A stretch of 64,000 nucleotides of DNA from Arthrobacter sp. FW305-BF8 (lineage in GTDB: Bacteria > Actinomycetota > Actinomycetes > Actinomycetales > Micrococcaceae): positions 682,001 through 746,000 of the forward strand of contig NZ_CP084561.1 in NCBI RefSeq assembly GCF_021789315.1, written 5' to 3'. Below are positions 15,998-24,519 of the stretch, one piece after another. A program made the translations under genes and the position numbers. The notes beneath the pieces are model-generated. The model saw only the letters and a list, made by a program, of their open reading frames with translations. It did no database searches and was not told where the DNA came from. How positions within the stretch are numbered: the first letter of the stretch is position 1; the number at the start of each line of letters is the position of its first letter.

Positions 15998-16222
15998 GTG
16001 GCAAAAGAGAACGGCGCGCAGCGGTTCATGCGGGCAACCGGCAAGCTCAGGGCGGTTTTTGGCCCCGCCAACAGGAGTTCGCTGGTGCACGACATGACCG
16101 AGGAGAACCGCAAGCTGCTCGCGCAGCGCGAGGCCGAGACGCAGCAGTGGGAGACCGTCCGCCGCCCGGACGGCAGCACCTACGTTGTGCCCCGCAACCC
16201 CGACGACAAGTCCCTGCGTTAG
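15998..16222 (+). CDS. Small hypothetical protein, VFGPA paralogue 1
   Basis: The 74-residue product starts at GTG 15998 with GGAG about eight bases upstream. It has no signal peptide. Its N-terminal half (RFMRATGKLRAVFGPAN) is clearly related to that of the next gene (GFMNLTDRLRFVFGPAA), so the two are paralogues. The rest is charged, with a helix EENRKLLAQREAETQQWE and a C-terminal strand pair RRPDGSTYVVPRNPDD that also resembles the sister (TDSEGHHYAVRKGDLD). I recognise no characterised family. It is divergent from the OhrR-type regulator and shares its operator region. Confidence 0.7.
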   Translation: MAKENGAQRFMRATGKLRAVFGPANRSSLVHDMTEENRKLLAQREAETQQWETVRRPDGSTYVVPRNPDDKSLR

Positions 16223-16374
16223 CCGCCAAGGGCCGGGCCCGGCGGCCGGGCCCGGTGCCAGCGGCCAGGCTGTACCGGCCGGGGTTCTTTTTGGGGGTCC
16301 CGGCGTAAAATAAGGGCACTGGCAGTCGAAGGGCAGACGCTCTCCGCCTTCAAGCAGGGAAGGGGGTGGGACTT

Positions 16375-16584
16375 GTGGCACACGTGCTCAGTGGCTTTAT
16401 GAACCTGACAGACAGGCTCCGGTTCGTATTCGGCCCTGCCGCCGTCGGCGACTCAGCCACGCCGGTGGTTCACCTGCATGACGATTATGAGCATGCTTCC
16501 GAAAACGATCTGGCCCAGTTCGAAGTCGAGACCGACTCGGAAGGGCACCACTATGCTGTCCGCAAGGGCGACCTGGATAAGTGA
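16375..16584 (+). CDS. Small hypothetical protein, VFGPA paralogue 2
   Basis: The 69-residue product starts at GTG 16375, with AAGGGGG about eight bases upstream. It shares the FM-x-LT/AT-x-x-LR-x-VFGPA core and the C-terminal YAV/YVV strand with the gene at 15998. The middle is acidic (HDDYEHASENDLAQFEVETD). There is no signal or membrane segment. The 152-bp gap between the paralogues contains very GC-rich sequence that could form a hairpin. A strong terminator follows. The function is unknown. Confidence 0.7.
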   Translation: MAHVLSGFMNLTDRLRFVFGPAAVGDSATPVVHLHDDYEHASENDLAQFEVETDSEGHHYAVRKGDLDK

Positions 16585-16604
16585 CAACGCCTTCAACGAA
16601 GTAA

Positions 16605-16640
16605 AGAAGCCCCGGTGCGCGTGAGCGCACCGGGGCTTCT
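16605..16640. terminator. 16-bp hairpin terminator between convergent genes
   Basis: AGAAGCCCCGGTGCGC (16605-16620) pairs perfectly with GCGCACCGGGGCTTCT (16625-16640) around a GTGA tetraloop. It sits between the small paralogue gene and convergent lysC and can serve both strands. Confidence 0.9.
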
Positions 16641-16674
16641 GTCTGCACTGACTCGCAGTGCCTGACCGGGACCC

Positions 16675-18033
16675 TTAGCGGCCGGTGCCTCCGTAGACGG
16701 TGGCAACGGCTTCGCTGTCCAGGTCGAATGCCTTGTGGATGGCGCGGACCGCGTCATCGAGCAGGTCTGCATGGGTCACCACGGAAATGCGGATTTCCGA
16801 GGTGGAGATCATGTTGATGTTGATGCCCGCTGCGGAGAGGGCCTTGAAGAACGTGGCGGAAACGCCAGGGTGGGAGCGCATGCCGGCGCCGATCAGCGAC
16901 AGCTTGCCGATCTGCTCGTTGTACTCGATGCTTTCAAACCCAATTTCAGCCTGCGCTGCACGGAGGGCGGCAAGGGCGTCGGCGCCCTCGACGATGGGCA
17001 GCGTGAAGGAGATGTCCGTCCTGCCGGTGCCGTGCGTGGAGACGTTCTGGACGATCATGTCGATGTTCGAGTGCGCGTCCGCGATGACCTGGAAGATCGC
17101 GGCTGCCTTGCCGGGGATGTCCGGAACACCTACAACGGTGACCTTTGCTTCCGAGCGGTCGTGTGCAACACCGGAGATGATTGGCTGCTCCAAGGCAACT
17201 CCCTCTTGAGTCGTGATCTTGTCATCGGCGCCGGGCAGGACCCAGGTGCCTTCGTTCTGGCTGAATGAGGAACGGACATGCAGTGGCACGCCGAACCGCC
17301 GGGCGTATTCGACGCACCGGAGGTGGAGGATCTTGGCCCCGGACGCGGCAAGTTCCAGCATCTCTTCGCTGGAGATGCGGTCGATCTTCTGGGCTGACGG
17401 CACCACTCGGGGGTCCGCCGTGTAGATGCCGTCAACGTCGGTGTAGATCTCGCAGACGTCAGCCTCGAGGGCGGCGGCAAGGGCCACCGCCGTCGTGTCC
17501 GAACCGCCGCGGCCGAGGGTGGTGATCTCGTTCGTGGAGCGGCTCATGCCCTGGAACCCGGCCACGATGGCAATGTGGCCCTTGTCCAGGGCCGTGCGGA
17601 TGCGGTGCGGATCGACGTCAATGATCCGGGCCTTGCCGTGGATCCCGTCCGTGATCATGCCGGCCTGGGAACCCGTAAAGGACTGCGCGGAGGCGCCGAA
17701 CTTGTTGATGGCCATGGCCAGCAGGGCCATGGAGATGCGCTCACCGGCGGAGAGGAGCATATCCATCTCGCGGGCCGGGGCTGAGTCGGTGACCTGGCCG
17801 GCAAGGTCAAGGAGTTCGTCGGTGGTGTCACCCATCGCGGAGACGACGACGACGACTTCGTTGCCGGCCTTCTGGGCGTCGACCACGCGCCTGGCCACGC
17901 GCTTGATGCCGTCAGCGTCAGCCACCGACGAGCCGCCGAACTTCTGCACAATGAGCTGCGTGGTGGCAGCAGCATCTGCGGGCAGCTCCTGCCGCCGCGG
18001 TTCGGTTTTCACATCGGTACTGGGCATACTCAT
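16675..18033 (-). CDS. lysC: Aspartate kinase LysC
   Basis: This 452-residue enzyme phosphorylates aspartate, the first step toward lysine, threonine and methionine. KFGGSSV at 31-37 is the nucleotide-binding signature; VVVVSAMGDTTDELLDLA, the FQGMSRSTNEITTLGRGGSDTTAVALA core and two C-terminal ACT domains (from about residue 290) follow. About 25 residues precede the usual start, giving an Ala/Glu-rich extension. In many actinobacteria asd follows lysC; here a terminator comes next and asd is absent. Upstream on the same strand are recR and dnaX. GAGGG sits about nine bases before the ATG. Confidence 0.97.
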   Translation of the reverse strand: MSMPSTDVKTEPRRQELPADAAATTQLIVQKFGGSSVADADGIKRVARRVVDAQKAGNEVVVVVSAMGDTTDELLDLAGQVTDSAPAREMDMLLSAGERISMALLAMAINKFGASAQSFTGSQAGMITDGIHGKARIIDVDPHRIRTALDKGHIAIVAGFQGMSRSTNEITTLGRGGSDTTAVALAAALEADVCEIYTDVDGIYTADPRVVPSAQKIDRISSEEMLELAASGAKILHLRCVEYARRFGVPLHVRSSFSQNEGTWVLPGADDKITTQEGVALEQPIISGVAHDRSEAKVTVVGVPDIPGKAAAIFQVIADAHSNIDMIVQNVSTHGTGRTDISFTLPIVEGADALAALRAAQAEIGFESIEYNEQIGKLSLIGAGMRSHPGVSATFFKALSAAGININMISTSEIRISVVTHADLLDDAVRAIHKAFDLDSEAVATVYGGTGR

Positions 18034-18148
18034 GCGTGCACCCTCACTGGATCAAATTGGAGTTCTGGAGGCCAAGCGTCCTTATGGCACGGCGGCATAC
18101 CCAGTTTATCGCCGTGGCCCGCCCGCTGTGGAATTGTGACCGTTGCGG

Positions 18149-18748
18149 TCAGCTGAGGGCGTTCCGGCGGCCCTCGAAGGCCCTGCCCAAGGTGACTTCG
18201 TCGGCGTACTCGAGGTCGCCGCCTACTGGCAGCCCGGAAGCGAGCCGCGTTACTGCGATGCCGATGGACTGCAGCATGCGCGCCAGGTAGGTGGCCGTGG
18301 CCTCGCCCTCCAGGTTCGGGTCAGTGGCGATGATGATCTCCTGGACGGCGCCATCGCTGAGCCGGTTGAGGAGTTCGCGGATCCGGAGCTGCTCCGGGCC
18401 GACGCCGGCGATTGGGTTAATGGCACCGCCGAGCACGTGGTAGCGGCCCCGGAATGAGCGGGTGCGCTCCACGGCCAGCACATCCTTGGACTCCTCCACG
18501 ACGCAGATGACGGAGGGGTCGCGCCGCGGGTCGCGGCAAATGTTGCACAGTTCCTGCTCGGTCACGTTGCCGCAGGCGGCGCAAAACTTGACCCGTTCCT
18601 TGACGGTGGTGATGGCCTCCACCAGCCGCTTCATGTCCTGGGGGTCTGCCTCCAGGATGTGGAACGCCAGGCGCTGCGCCGACTTCGGTCCCACGCCGGG
18701 AAGACGTCCGAGCTCGTCGATCAGCTCCTGAACTGCACCCTCGTACAC
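18149..18748 (-). CDS. recR: Recombination protein RecR
   Basis: The start at GTG 18748 gives 199 residues, the standard RecR length, with GAGGAAAAA just upstream; a longer frame to 18811 would add a non-conserved leader. The order is typical: a helix-hairpin-helix (LGRLPGVGPKSAQRLA), a four-Cys zinc site (CAACGNVTEQELCNIC) and a Toprim domain beginning VICVVEESKDVLAVE. RecR works with RecF/RecO to load RecA at gaps. It lies between dnaX and lysC. The ybaB gene usually found between dnaX and recR is not present in the 131-bp gap. Confidence 0.96.
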   Translation of the reverse strand: MYEGAVQELIDELGRLPGVGPKSAQRLAFHILEADPQDMKRLVEAITTVKERVKFCAACGNVTEQELCNICRDPRRDPSVICVVEESKDVLAVERTRSFRGRYHVLGGAINPIAGVGPEQLRIRELLNRLSDGAVQEIIIATDPNLEGEATATYLARMLQSIGIAVTRLASGLPVGGDLEYADEVTLGRAFEGRRNALS

Positions 18749-18879
18749 TTTTTCCTCGATTGCTTGGTTGAAAGATGGCCGGCGCCGCCAGACGGGGCAC
18801 CGGTACGTCACGGGGCGAGCTGCCCGGCCCTTGGGTTCCCGCTCCGGGCTGGAGCTACTTCAGGGCCGGGTTCCGCGGC

Positions 18880-21800
18880 CTAGTACCGGGGCGCCAGGGG
18901 GCTGCCGTCCAGTGACCGTTCTTCGATGAGCTTTCCGCCCAGAATACGCTCGACAGCGGCACGGCCAAAGACGCCCGACTCCTCGATGGTTTCGTCATCC
19001 GCGCTGGGGATGTCCTGCACGTATGGTGCCGGTTCCTCGGTGCTCCGCGCGGGCGCCTTGGCCCGCCCAGCCTCGGCCTCCGGGCTGTTGGAGAGCCTCT
19101 GGTAGAGGCTCAGTTTGCCCCTTGCGGGAGTCTCGGTGGCAGGCTCCGCCGCCGGTGCAGCGGTGCGGGCAGCGGCAACTGAAGGGCCGGCCAGTACCGC
19201 CGGTCCGGCTTGAACCGCGGGCCCTGCCTGCACCGTTGGTCCTGCCGGAACTGCTGGGCCGGAGGCGAATACGGGCACGCGGACCGGGGCGGCCTCGGTG
19301 GCAGCGGTGACGGCGGGGGCGCGGACGCCCTGGTTCGGGGTGGGTGCTCCGTACTCGTGGCCGGCAGCCGCCGCGGCGGATGCCATGGCGTAGGCAGGCT
19401 CGAACTCCGGGGCACCGCGCTCGGCTGTTCCCGGGGTGCTCTCAGTAGCGGCGATTTCAGCTGGGCCACTCACAGCCGGGCCACTCACACCTGGCCCACT
19501 CACTCCCGGGCCGCTTTCAACTGAGGTGCCCCCACCTGGGGTGCTGGACAGCTGGCTTCCCCCGGCGTCCCCGCCGGCGCGCGGCAGCTGGGCGGCTGCC
19601 GGCGGGTACACCGGTGCAGCGGAGCCGCTCGACTCCTCGTCGTAGTCCATGTCAACCGCGGCCGGGTTCTTGCCCACGTTGCTTTCGGAACCGAGAGCCC
19701 ATACGCCAGGTGTCTGCTCCACAGCACGGGACCACGGATCAGCCGAGGTGTCTGGAGCAGGCTGATGCTCCGCCTGCGCCGGGGGTGTCGTTTTTGCACG
19801 GATTTGCGCAGCCGGGGGTGCGGACTCGGCAGGCTGGTTTACCGCCGGTGTCTTTATCTCCGGCGCCGACGATGGCGCGGGGCTGCCCTGCCACTGGCGC
19901 GATGGCTCCCAGTCCATGGGAGGCTCTTCATCCAGCGGAGGTGCGTCTTCGTCGAGTGGAGGACCCCAGTCGTCATCCGGATAGGAGTAGTCGCCGGCCT
20001 GCTGCTGAGGTCCGCGTGCCGCCTCTTGCTGCGCGGCAACGGACGGCGCGCCGGACGCCTGGGCGGGCACAGGCTGCGGGGCCGGCTGCTGGGGGACTGC
20101 GGACGGTTCATTGCGCGATGCTCCCGCCGCGCTGCCGCTGCCGGCAGGGGCGGCGGGCGCCGATGGTGCAGGTGTGCTGGATGCACCAGTAGCGCTTCCC
20201 ACGCCAGCGGGTGCGGCGGTGTCCGACCGGGATGCGGTGATGGTGGGTCCTGACCACTGCGGCGCGGACACCGCAGGGGCCTCCGGCGAAGACGCAGGGG
20301 CCTGCGGCGAAGACGCAGGTGCGTGCCCTGCCGCGGGTACGGTGGACGAGCCCGTCGACGCCGGAGCCGGGCCAGTTGCCGCAGGGCGGGCAGGGGCGGG
20401 CTCCGGGTCTCTGGCGCCACCTGGGGCAGGGGCCAGGCCCCAATCAGCGTCGGTGGTGGTAGCCGGAACGTCCCGGCTAGTAGGCGCTTTTGGGTTTGGC
20501 TCAGAGCTCGCTGAACTGCCGGCGCCTGCCACCGCGGTGATCTGGCAGTCGATGCCGATCGTCTTGTGGATGGCCTGGCGCAGATTCTCGGAGTGGTCCG
20601 CCCGGCCGAATGCACCGGCCAGCCCGGAGGTAGTGAAGACGAGCGTCAGGACCTGGCCGTCGAATTGGCCAACTTGGGCGTTGGGCTCCACGAGTGCCCA
20701 GGTGCTCCGCTTAACTTTTGTCAGCGTCTGCAGGACCTCGGGCCAGGCGCGGCGGAGTACCTCGACGTCGGCATGCGCCCCGGCGGAAGCTGCCCCGGCG
20801 GCGGCTGTGCTGGCAGAGCCTGCGCTGGCAGAAGCTGCCTTGGACGGGGGCTGGGTGTGGGATTGCGGCGCGGGAGCGGCCGGGGCCGCCGGTGCGGCAA
20901 CATGCTCTGGGCCTCGGGCCTGTTGGGGCGGGGCCTCGTGGCGTTGGGCCTCTTCCGGCCTCGGGGCGGATTCCGGGGTCTGTACGGGCGCGGGACGCTG
21001 GGCGACGAAGTCCCGTCCCTGGCCGTCGTGCGCGTCCGGGGCGGGGCGGTGGCGCGCGGCGGCGTCATCCATAGGCCAGTCGCCAGTGGTGATCCGTGGT
21101 GCGGCCAGGGCTTCCCGTTCGGGCGCGCCCTGTGCCGAGGATCCTTCGCGTCCGGGTGCGTCCTGCGCCGCGGGTGGGGCCTGGATGCTGGGTGGGCCCA
21201 CCTGCGACGCGCTGGACACGGGAGCTGCCTCGGCCGGAGCGGCAGGAACTGACGCCGAAGCTGCCGGAGCATGGGAGGCCGAATCGTTCTGGACAGGAGC
21301 GGCAGGCGGAACAGACGCGGAGGGCGCAACCGGAGCAGCCGCAACCGGAGCAGCAGGAGCCGGCGTGGCTGCCCCCGGAGCCGGCGCGACCGCAACTGCA
21401 ACCGGAGCACCGGCGTCGGATCCGGCGTAGTTCAGGCGGCGCTCCACACGGTCGATCCTCGCGGCGATACCGCGTTCGGTCTGCTCGGAACTGGGCAGCA
21501 GGATGCGGGCGCAGAGCAGTTCCAGGTGTAGGCGCGGCGACGTGGCACCCGTCATCTCCGTCAGCGCGGTGTTGGTGACATCGGCGGCGCGAGACAGCTC
21601 AGCCGCACCGAGATTGTGTGCCTGGCTCTGCATCCGGGCGATCTGGTCGGCCGGCATGCCGCGGAGGATGGCCTGGGCGCTTTCCGGCATGGCCTGCACG
21701 ATGATGAGGTCGCGGAAGCGCTCCAGGAGGTCCTCCACGAAGCGGCGGGGATCGTGGCCCGTCTGAATGACGCGGTCCACAGCGCGGAAGACCGTGGCGG

Positions 21801-22593
21801 CGTCGGAAGCGGCGATTGCTTCGACAACGTCGTCCAGAAGCGAGGCGTGCGTGTAGCCGAGAAGTGCCACGGCGAGCTCGTAATCGAGGCCGTTAGGTCC
21901 GGCGCCTGCCATGAGCTGGTCCAGCACGGACAGCGAGTCCCGGACGGACCCCGCTCCGGCGCGGATCACCAGCGACAGCACTCCGGGGGCCACCGGGACG
22001 TTTTCCTGGTGGCAGAGCTGCTCGAGGTATGCCATAAGCGGTTCAGGCGGCACCAGCCGGAACGGGTAGTGGTGCGTGCGCGAGCGGATGGTCCCGATGA
22101 CCTTGTCCGGCTCGGTGGTGGCGAAGATGAACTTGATGTGTTCCGGCGGCTCTTCGACGATCTTCAGCAGGGCGTTGAAGCCCGCCGAGGTGACCATGTG
22201 CGCCTCGTCAATGATGAAGATCTTGTAGCGGTCCCGCACCGGCGCGTAGGTGGCTCGTTCGCGAAGGTCGCGGGCGTCGTCCACGCCGCCGTGGCTGGCA
22301 GCGTCAATCTCGATGACATCGAGGGAGCCGGCTCCGCCGCGGGCAAGTTCGACGCAGCTGGGGCAGACGCCGCACGGGGTGTCCGTGGGGCCCTTCGCAC
22401 AGTTGAGGCAGCGGGCCAGGATGCGCGCAGATGTGGTCTTGCCGCAGCCACGCGGGCCGGAGAAAAGGTAGGCGTGGTTCACGCGGTTCTTGCGCAGCGC
22501 CGTCATCAGCGGGTCCGTGACGTGTTCCTGCCCGATAACGTCCGCGAACGAGTCCGGGCGGTACCTGCGGTAAAGGGCAGTTGTAACAGTCAC
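18880..22593 (-). CDS. dnaX: DNA polymerase III subunit gamma/tau DnaX, with a very long linker
   Basis: The clamp-loader ATPase occupies about residues 1-385: Walker A GPRGCGKT at 46-53, a zinc site (Cys65, 74, 77, 80), the IDEAH Walker B and SRC-like TIRSRTHHY. The start is GTG 22593. The remaining 850 residues are mostly Ala/Pro/Ser-rich and disordered, with short tandem repeats (SGPGVSGPGVSGPAV at about 19460-19520 and AGPTVQAGPAVQAGPAV at about 19180-19260). A folded island near residue 630-720 (EVLRRAWPEVLQTLTKVKRSTW) probably matches the tau domain that contacts the polymerase or helicase. At 1237 residues it is about twice the E. coli length. The SRP RNA gene lies just upstream. Confidence 0.95.
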   Translation of the reverse strand: MTVTTALYRRYRPDSFADVIGQEHVTDPLMTALRKNRVNHAYLFSGPRGCGKTTSARILARCLNCAKGPTDTPCGVCPSCVELARGGAGSLDVIEIDAASHGGVDDARDLRERATYAPVRDRYKIFIIDEAHMVTSAGFNALLKIVEEPPEHIKFIFATTEPDKVIGTIRSRTHHYPFRLVPPEPLMAYLEQLCHQENVPVAPGVLSLVIRAGAGSVRDSLSVLDQLMAGAGPNGLDYELAVALLGYTHASLLDDVVEAIAASDAATVFRAVDRVIQTGHDPRRFVEDLLERFRDLIIVQAMPESAQAILRGMPADQIARMQSQAHNLGAAELSRAADVTNTALTEMTGATSPRLHLELLCARILLPSSEQTERGIAARIDRVERRLNYAGSDAGAPVAVAVAPAPGAATPAPAAPVAAAPVAPSASVPPAAPVQNDSASHAPAASASVPAAPAEAAPVSSASQVGPPSIQAPPAAQDAPGREGSSAQGAPEREALAAPRITTGDWPMDDAAARHRPAPDAHDGQGRDFVAQRPAPVQTPESAPRPEEAQRHEAPPQQARGPEHVAAPAAPAAPAPQSHTQPPSKAASASAGSASTAAAGAASAGAHADVEVLRRAWPEVLQTLTKVKRSTWALVEPNAQVGQFDGQVLTLVFTTSGLAGAFGRADHSENLRQAIHKTIGIDCQITAVAGAGSSASSEPNPKAPTSRDVPATTTDADWGLAPAPGGARDPEPAPARPAATGPAPASTGSSTVPAAGHAPASSPQAPASSPEAPAVSAPQWSGPTITASRSDTAAPAGVGSATGASSTPAPSAPAAPAGSGSAAGASRNEPSAVPQQPAPQPVPAQASGAPSVAAQQEAARGPQQQAGDYSYPDDDWGPPLDEDAPPLDEEPPMDWEPSRQWQGSPAPSSAPEIKTPAVNQPAESAPPAAQIRAKTTPPAQAEHQPAPDTSADPWSRAVEQTPGVWALGSESNVGKNPAAVDMDYDEESSGSAAPVYPPAAAQLPRAGGDAGGSQLSSTPGGGTSVESGPGVSGPGVSGPAVSGPAEIAATESTPGTAERGAPEFEPAYAMASAAAAAGHEYGAPTPNQGVRAPAVTAATEAAPVRVPVFASGPAVPAGPTVQAGPAVQAGPAVLAGPSVAAARTAAPAAEPATETPARGKLSLYQRLSNSPEAEAGRAKAPARSTEEPAPYVQDIPSADDETIEESGVFGRAAVERILGGKLIEERSLDGSPLAPRY

Positions 22594-22630
22594 AGGGAAA
22601 ACCTACCTATAGGGACTGACATTAAATAAG

Positions 22631-22720
22631 AGACCCCTCATGCACCCGCCAGAGCCCATCTACCCTTGCTACCTTCCGGTCCTGGGGGAGTTCAACAGGA
22701 TGACGCCACATGAGGGGCCG
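22631..22720 (-). ncRNA. ffs: Signal recognition particle RNA (4.5S type)
   Basis: On the minus strand the segment 22661-22679 reads CCGGAAGGTAGCAAGGGTA, the universal SRP RNA tetraloop and asymmetric-loop motif that binds Ffh. The ends pair: CCCCTCATG near the 5' end (22709-22717) with CATGAGGGG near the 3' end (22634-22642). The roughly 90-nt length is that of the short bacterial form lacking the Alu domain. A T-rich run (CTCTTATTT) follows the 3' end. Location directly upstream of dnaX and near tRNA-Ser is usual in actinobacteria. End points are accurate to a few bases. Confidence 0.93.
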
Positions 22721-22726
22721 TCAGAT

Positions 22727-22756
22727 ACTTTACCCGAACTTTGGGCGTGGCCCGAA
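22727..22756 (-). promoter_or_regulatory. Likely ffs promoter
   Basis: On the minus strand TAAAGT (22727-22732) sits about seven bases before the predicted RNA 5' end. TTCGGG (22751-22756) is 18 bases upstream and a weak -35 candidate. Confidence 0.45.
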
Positions 22757-22794
22757 TCGGCACCGCTTGGGCAGTGGCGCGCACCGCCGTCGTC

Positions 22795-23118
22795 TTATCG
22801 GTGTCCGTTCACTGGCCAGCTCATGAACGCCGGCTCTTCGTAGGGGTGGGCCCGGCGCAGTCCCTGCACGACGGCGTCGAGCACGTCCTCCTCTACGATG
22901 CACTCGACCCGGATCTCGGAGACTTCCTCTGGCCTGCCCGGGATGCCGATGTAGGGTCGCGCTCCGGGCAGGGGGGTAAAACGTCCAGTACCCGGCGCCG
23001 TGAAGGAGCAGTGCGAGTAGTGGCCCAGCCGGCCGGCGCCGGCGTCCCCGATGGCGGTGAGTACCGCCTCGACGTGGGAATAGGGAACGTAAATCACGAG
23101 TGCGTGCAGCTGGGACAT
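22795..23118 (-). CDS. YqfO/CutA-like domain protein (NIF3-associated type)
   Basis: The 107-residue protein reads HALVIYVPYSHVEAVLTAIGDAGAGRLGHYSHCSF, then GTGRFTPLPGARPYIG and LRRAHPYEEPAF. These are the landmarks of the CutA-like domain inserted in NIF3-type metal proteins, which also occurs as a stand-alone small protein in actinobacteria. The family is thought to bind metal through the His/Cys and Glu residues; no reaction is proven. It lies between ffs and the tRNA-Ser gene, on the opposite strand to the tRNA. Confidence 0.8.
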   Translation of the reverse strand: MSQLHALVIYVPYSHVEAVLTAIGDAGAGRLGHYSHCSFTAPGTGRFTPLPGARPYIGIPGRPEEVSEIRVECIVEEDVLDAVVQGLRRAHPYEEPAFMSWPVNGHR

Positions 23119-23136
23119 GCGACCATTTTCGGCCGA

Positions 23137-23166
23137 TTGGGAGATGCCGGAAAGTTCAGGTATCCT
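23137..23166 (+). promoter_or_regulatory. Candidate promoter for tRNA-Ser
   Basis: TTGGGA (23137-23142) and TATCCT (23161-23166) are spaced by 18 bp and would start transcription about 20 bases before the tRNA. Confidence 0.5.
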
Positions 23167-23194
23167 AGTATCTGCTTTTGGTTCAAGAGCAGCT

Positions 23195-23282
23195 GGAGAA
23201 TTCGCCTAGCGGCCTATGGCGCACGCCTGGAACGCGTGTTGGGTTAACGCCCTCGGGGGTTCAAATCCCCCATTCTCCGCCA
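23195..23282 (+). tRNA. tRNA-Ser (anticodon GGA)
   Basis: The 88-nt gene folds as a class II tRNA. The acceptor arms GGAGAAT and ATTCTCC pair; the anticodon stem CACGC/GCGTG holds the loop CTGGAAC, anticodon GGA for UCC/UCU serine codons. A long variable arm (TTGGGTTAACGCCC) and the T arm GGGGG-TTCAAAT-CCCCC follow. The discriminator is G and CCA is encoded (23280-23282). Confidence 0.98.
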
Positions 23283-23287
23283 TTGGG

Positions 23288-23323
23288 AAACCCGGTTCTG
23301 ACATCGTCAGGACCGGGTTTTCT
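23288..23323 (+). terminator. Terminator of the tRNA-Ser gene
   Basis: AAACCCGGTTCTGAC (23288-23302) pairs with GTCAGGACCGGGTTT (23306-23320) over 15 bp with one G-T, ending in TTTTCT. It overlaps the 3' end of the convergent MpaB gene. Confidence 0.88.
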
Positions 23324-24260
23324 GCTTCCTGCCCCCGGTTGCTGGAGGGAGTTGCGTCACGCCCAGCCGCCGGAGCCGCTCGCGGGCGGCCAGTTGGCTG
23401 GGACTGGCCGGACCCAGTGCGAGGCGTACGACGGCGAGAGTCGCCCGGGCGGCCGACCTCACCGGCAGCGGCAGGGGACCAAGCCGGGCAGTCCGCAGTC
23501 CGAGCAGCCGGCGGTAGTCGGGGTCCAGGCTCAGGACGGCGGCCGCGAACAGCACCCGGTAACCCGGTTTCAGCAGGGGGTGCAGAGGCGGGTTTCTGAT
23601 GAACGCGACTGTCTCGGAGACCCGTTCATCACAGCGGAGAGTGCCTTCGGCAGACCATTCCGCGAGCTCCCGGACGAGGGCGGCCTTGCTCTCCGGCGGG
23701 GACTCCACTCCCATCAGCCTGCCCGCCTGCGCCCATTCACGCACGTAGGCATCCGGGCCGCCCGGAATGGGGCCGGCCCACAGCTCATGAGTGCGGAGAA
23801 ACGAGTCCGTGAACGTGATGTGCACCCAGCGGAGCAGCTCAGGATCGTTGGCGGAGTACTTCTGGACGCCGCCGTCGCCGTCGACATACTTGCCGTTAAC
23901 GGATTCGTGCAGCCGGACCACCCTCGCGGTTGCCGCCCGGGCCTCAGCCGTTGACCCGTACGTGAGGGCGTGGATCCACGCAGTGGTCCGGGCCAGCCGG
24001 CCCAACGTATCCTCACGGAAATTTGAATGATCGTGCACTCCGGCGAGGACTGCGGGGTGAAGTGTCTGCATCAACAGGGACCGGATGCCGCCGACGATGG
24101 TCGGCACGCCGCCATGGACGGTCCAGACGGCAGAACCGGGGAGGAAATACCCGGGGTCGTCGCCCTGGGCAAATTTCCGGGACCAGTCCGGCTGCGCATC
24201 CGGGCTGCCGGTGAGCGTGCGTTTCAGTTCCGCCTGCCATTCCCTCAGGAAAGTCCGCAT
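23307..24260 (-). CDS. Oxygenase MpaB family protein (DUF2236)
   Basis: The 317-residue protein belongs to the MpaB/rubber-oxygenase family. Visible landmarks are GDDPGYFLPGSAVWTVHGGVPTIVGGIRSLLMQTLHPAVLAGVHDHSNF, the conserved Thr-Ala-X-X-Ile-His region (ARTTAWIHALTYG), then LLRWVHITFTDSFLRTHELW. In characterised relatives such as latex-clearing protein the His residues bind haem b. The actual substrate is unknown. The end of the gene overlaps the tRNA-Ser terminator. No convincing ribosome-binding site precedes ATG 24260, so a downstream start cannot be excluded. Confidence 0.85.
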   Translation of the reverse strand: MRTFLREWQAELKRTLTGSPDAQPDWSRKFAQGDDPGYFLPGSAVWTVHGGVPTIVGGIRSLLMQTLHPAVLAGVHDHSNFREDTLGRLARTTAWIHALTYGSTAEARAATARVVRLHESVNGKYVDGDGGVQKYSANDPELLRWVHITFTDSFLRTHELWAGPIPGGPDAYVREWAQAGRLMGVESPPESKAALVRELAEWSAEGTLRCDERVSETVAFIRNPPLHPLLKPGYRVLFAAAVLSLDPDYRRLLGLRTARLGPLPLPVRSAARATLAVVRLALGPASPSQLAARERLRRLGVTQLPPATGGRKQKTRS

Positions 24261-24519
24261 ATTTCATTCTCGCGCGCCGAGGCGGGCCGGTTAAGTGGAG
24301 GAGCCGCCTCATTTTCTGTCTGTGCCCCGGGCACGCACGATGAGCCAGACATCCAAGTACCCCGCGGCCAGTACCAAGGCAGCACCCGTTAAAAGCCTAT
24401 GGATCCATACCGGCTGATCCCCCAGTTTTAGGGGTTTCGCGGCTCTTGAGCCTGTGGCCACAATGGAGGACACGCTCGTCGAGATACGCGCTTGGCGGGT
24501 ACTGATCCAGGAGAATTCT

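Noticed and set aside
16223..16310. GC-rich palindromic stretch after the first VFGPA gene as a terminator
   Set aside because: The CCGGGCCCGG blocks are self-complementary and can pair in many ways; no single convincing stem with a run-off could be chosen.
19160..21420. Repetitive sequence in the dnaX linker as a CRISPR or tandem-repeat array
   Set aside because: The repeats are short, in frame and imperfect, coding for Pro/Ala/Gly-rich linker; there are no uniform spacers.
24300..24519. Possible c-di-AMP riboswitch upstream of the M23 peptidase gene
   Set aside because: Wall-hydrolase genes in actinobacteria often carry this riboswitch, but I could not find the conserved core sequences here.
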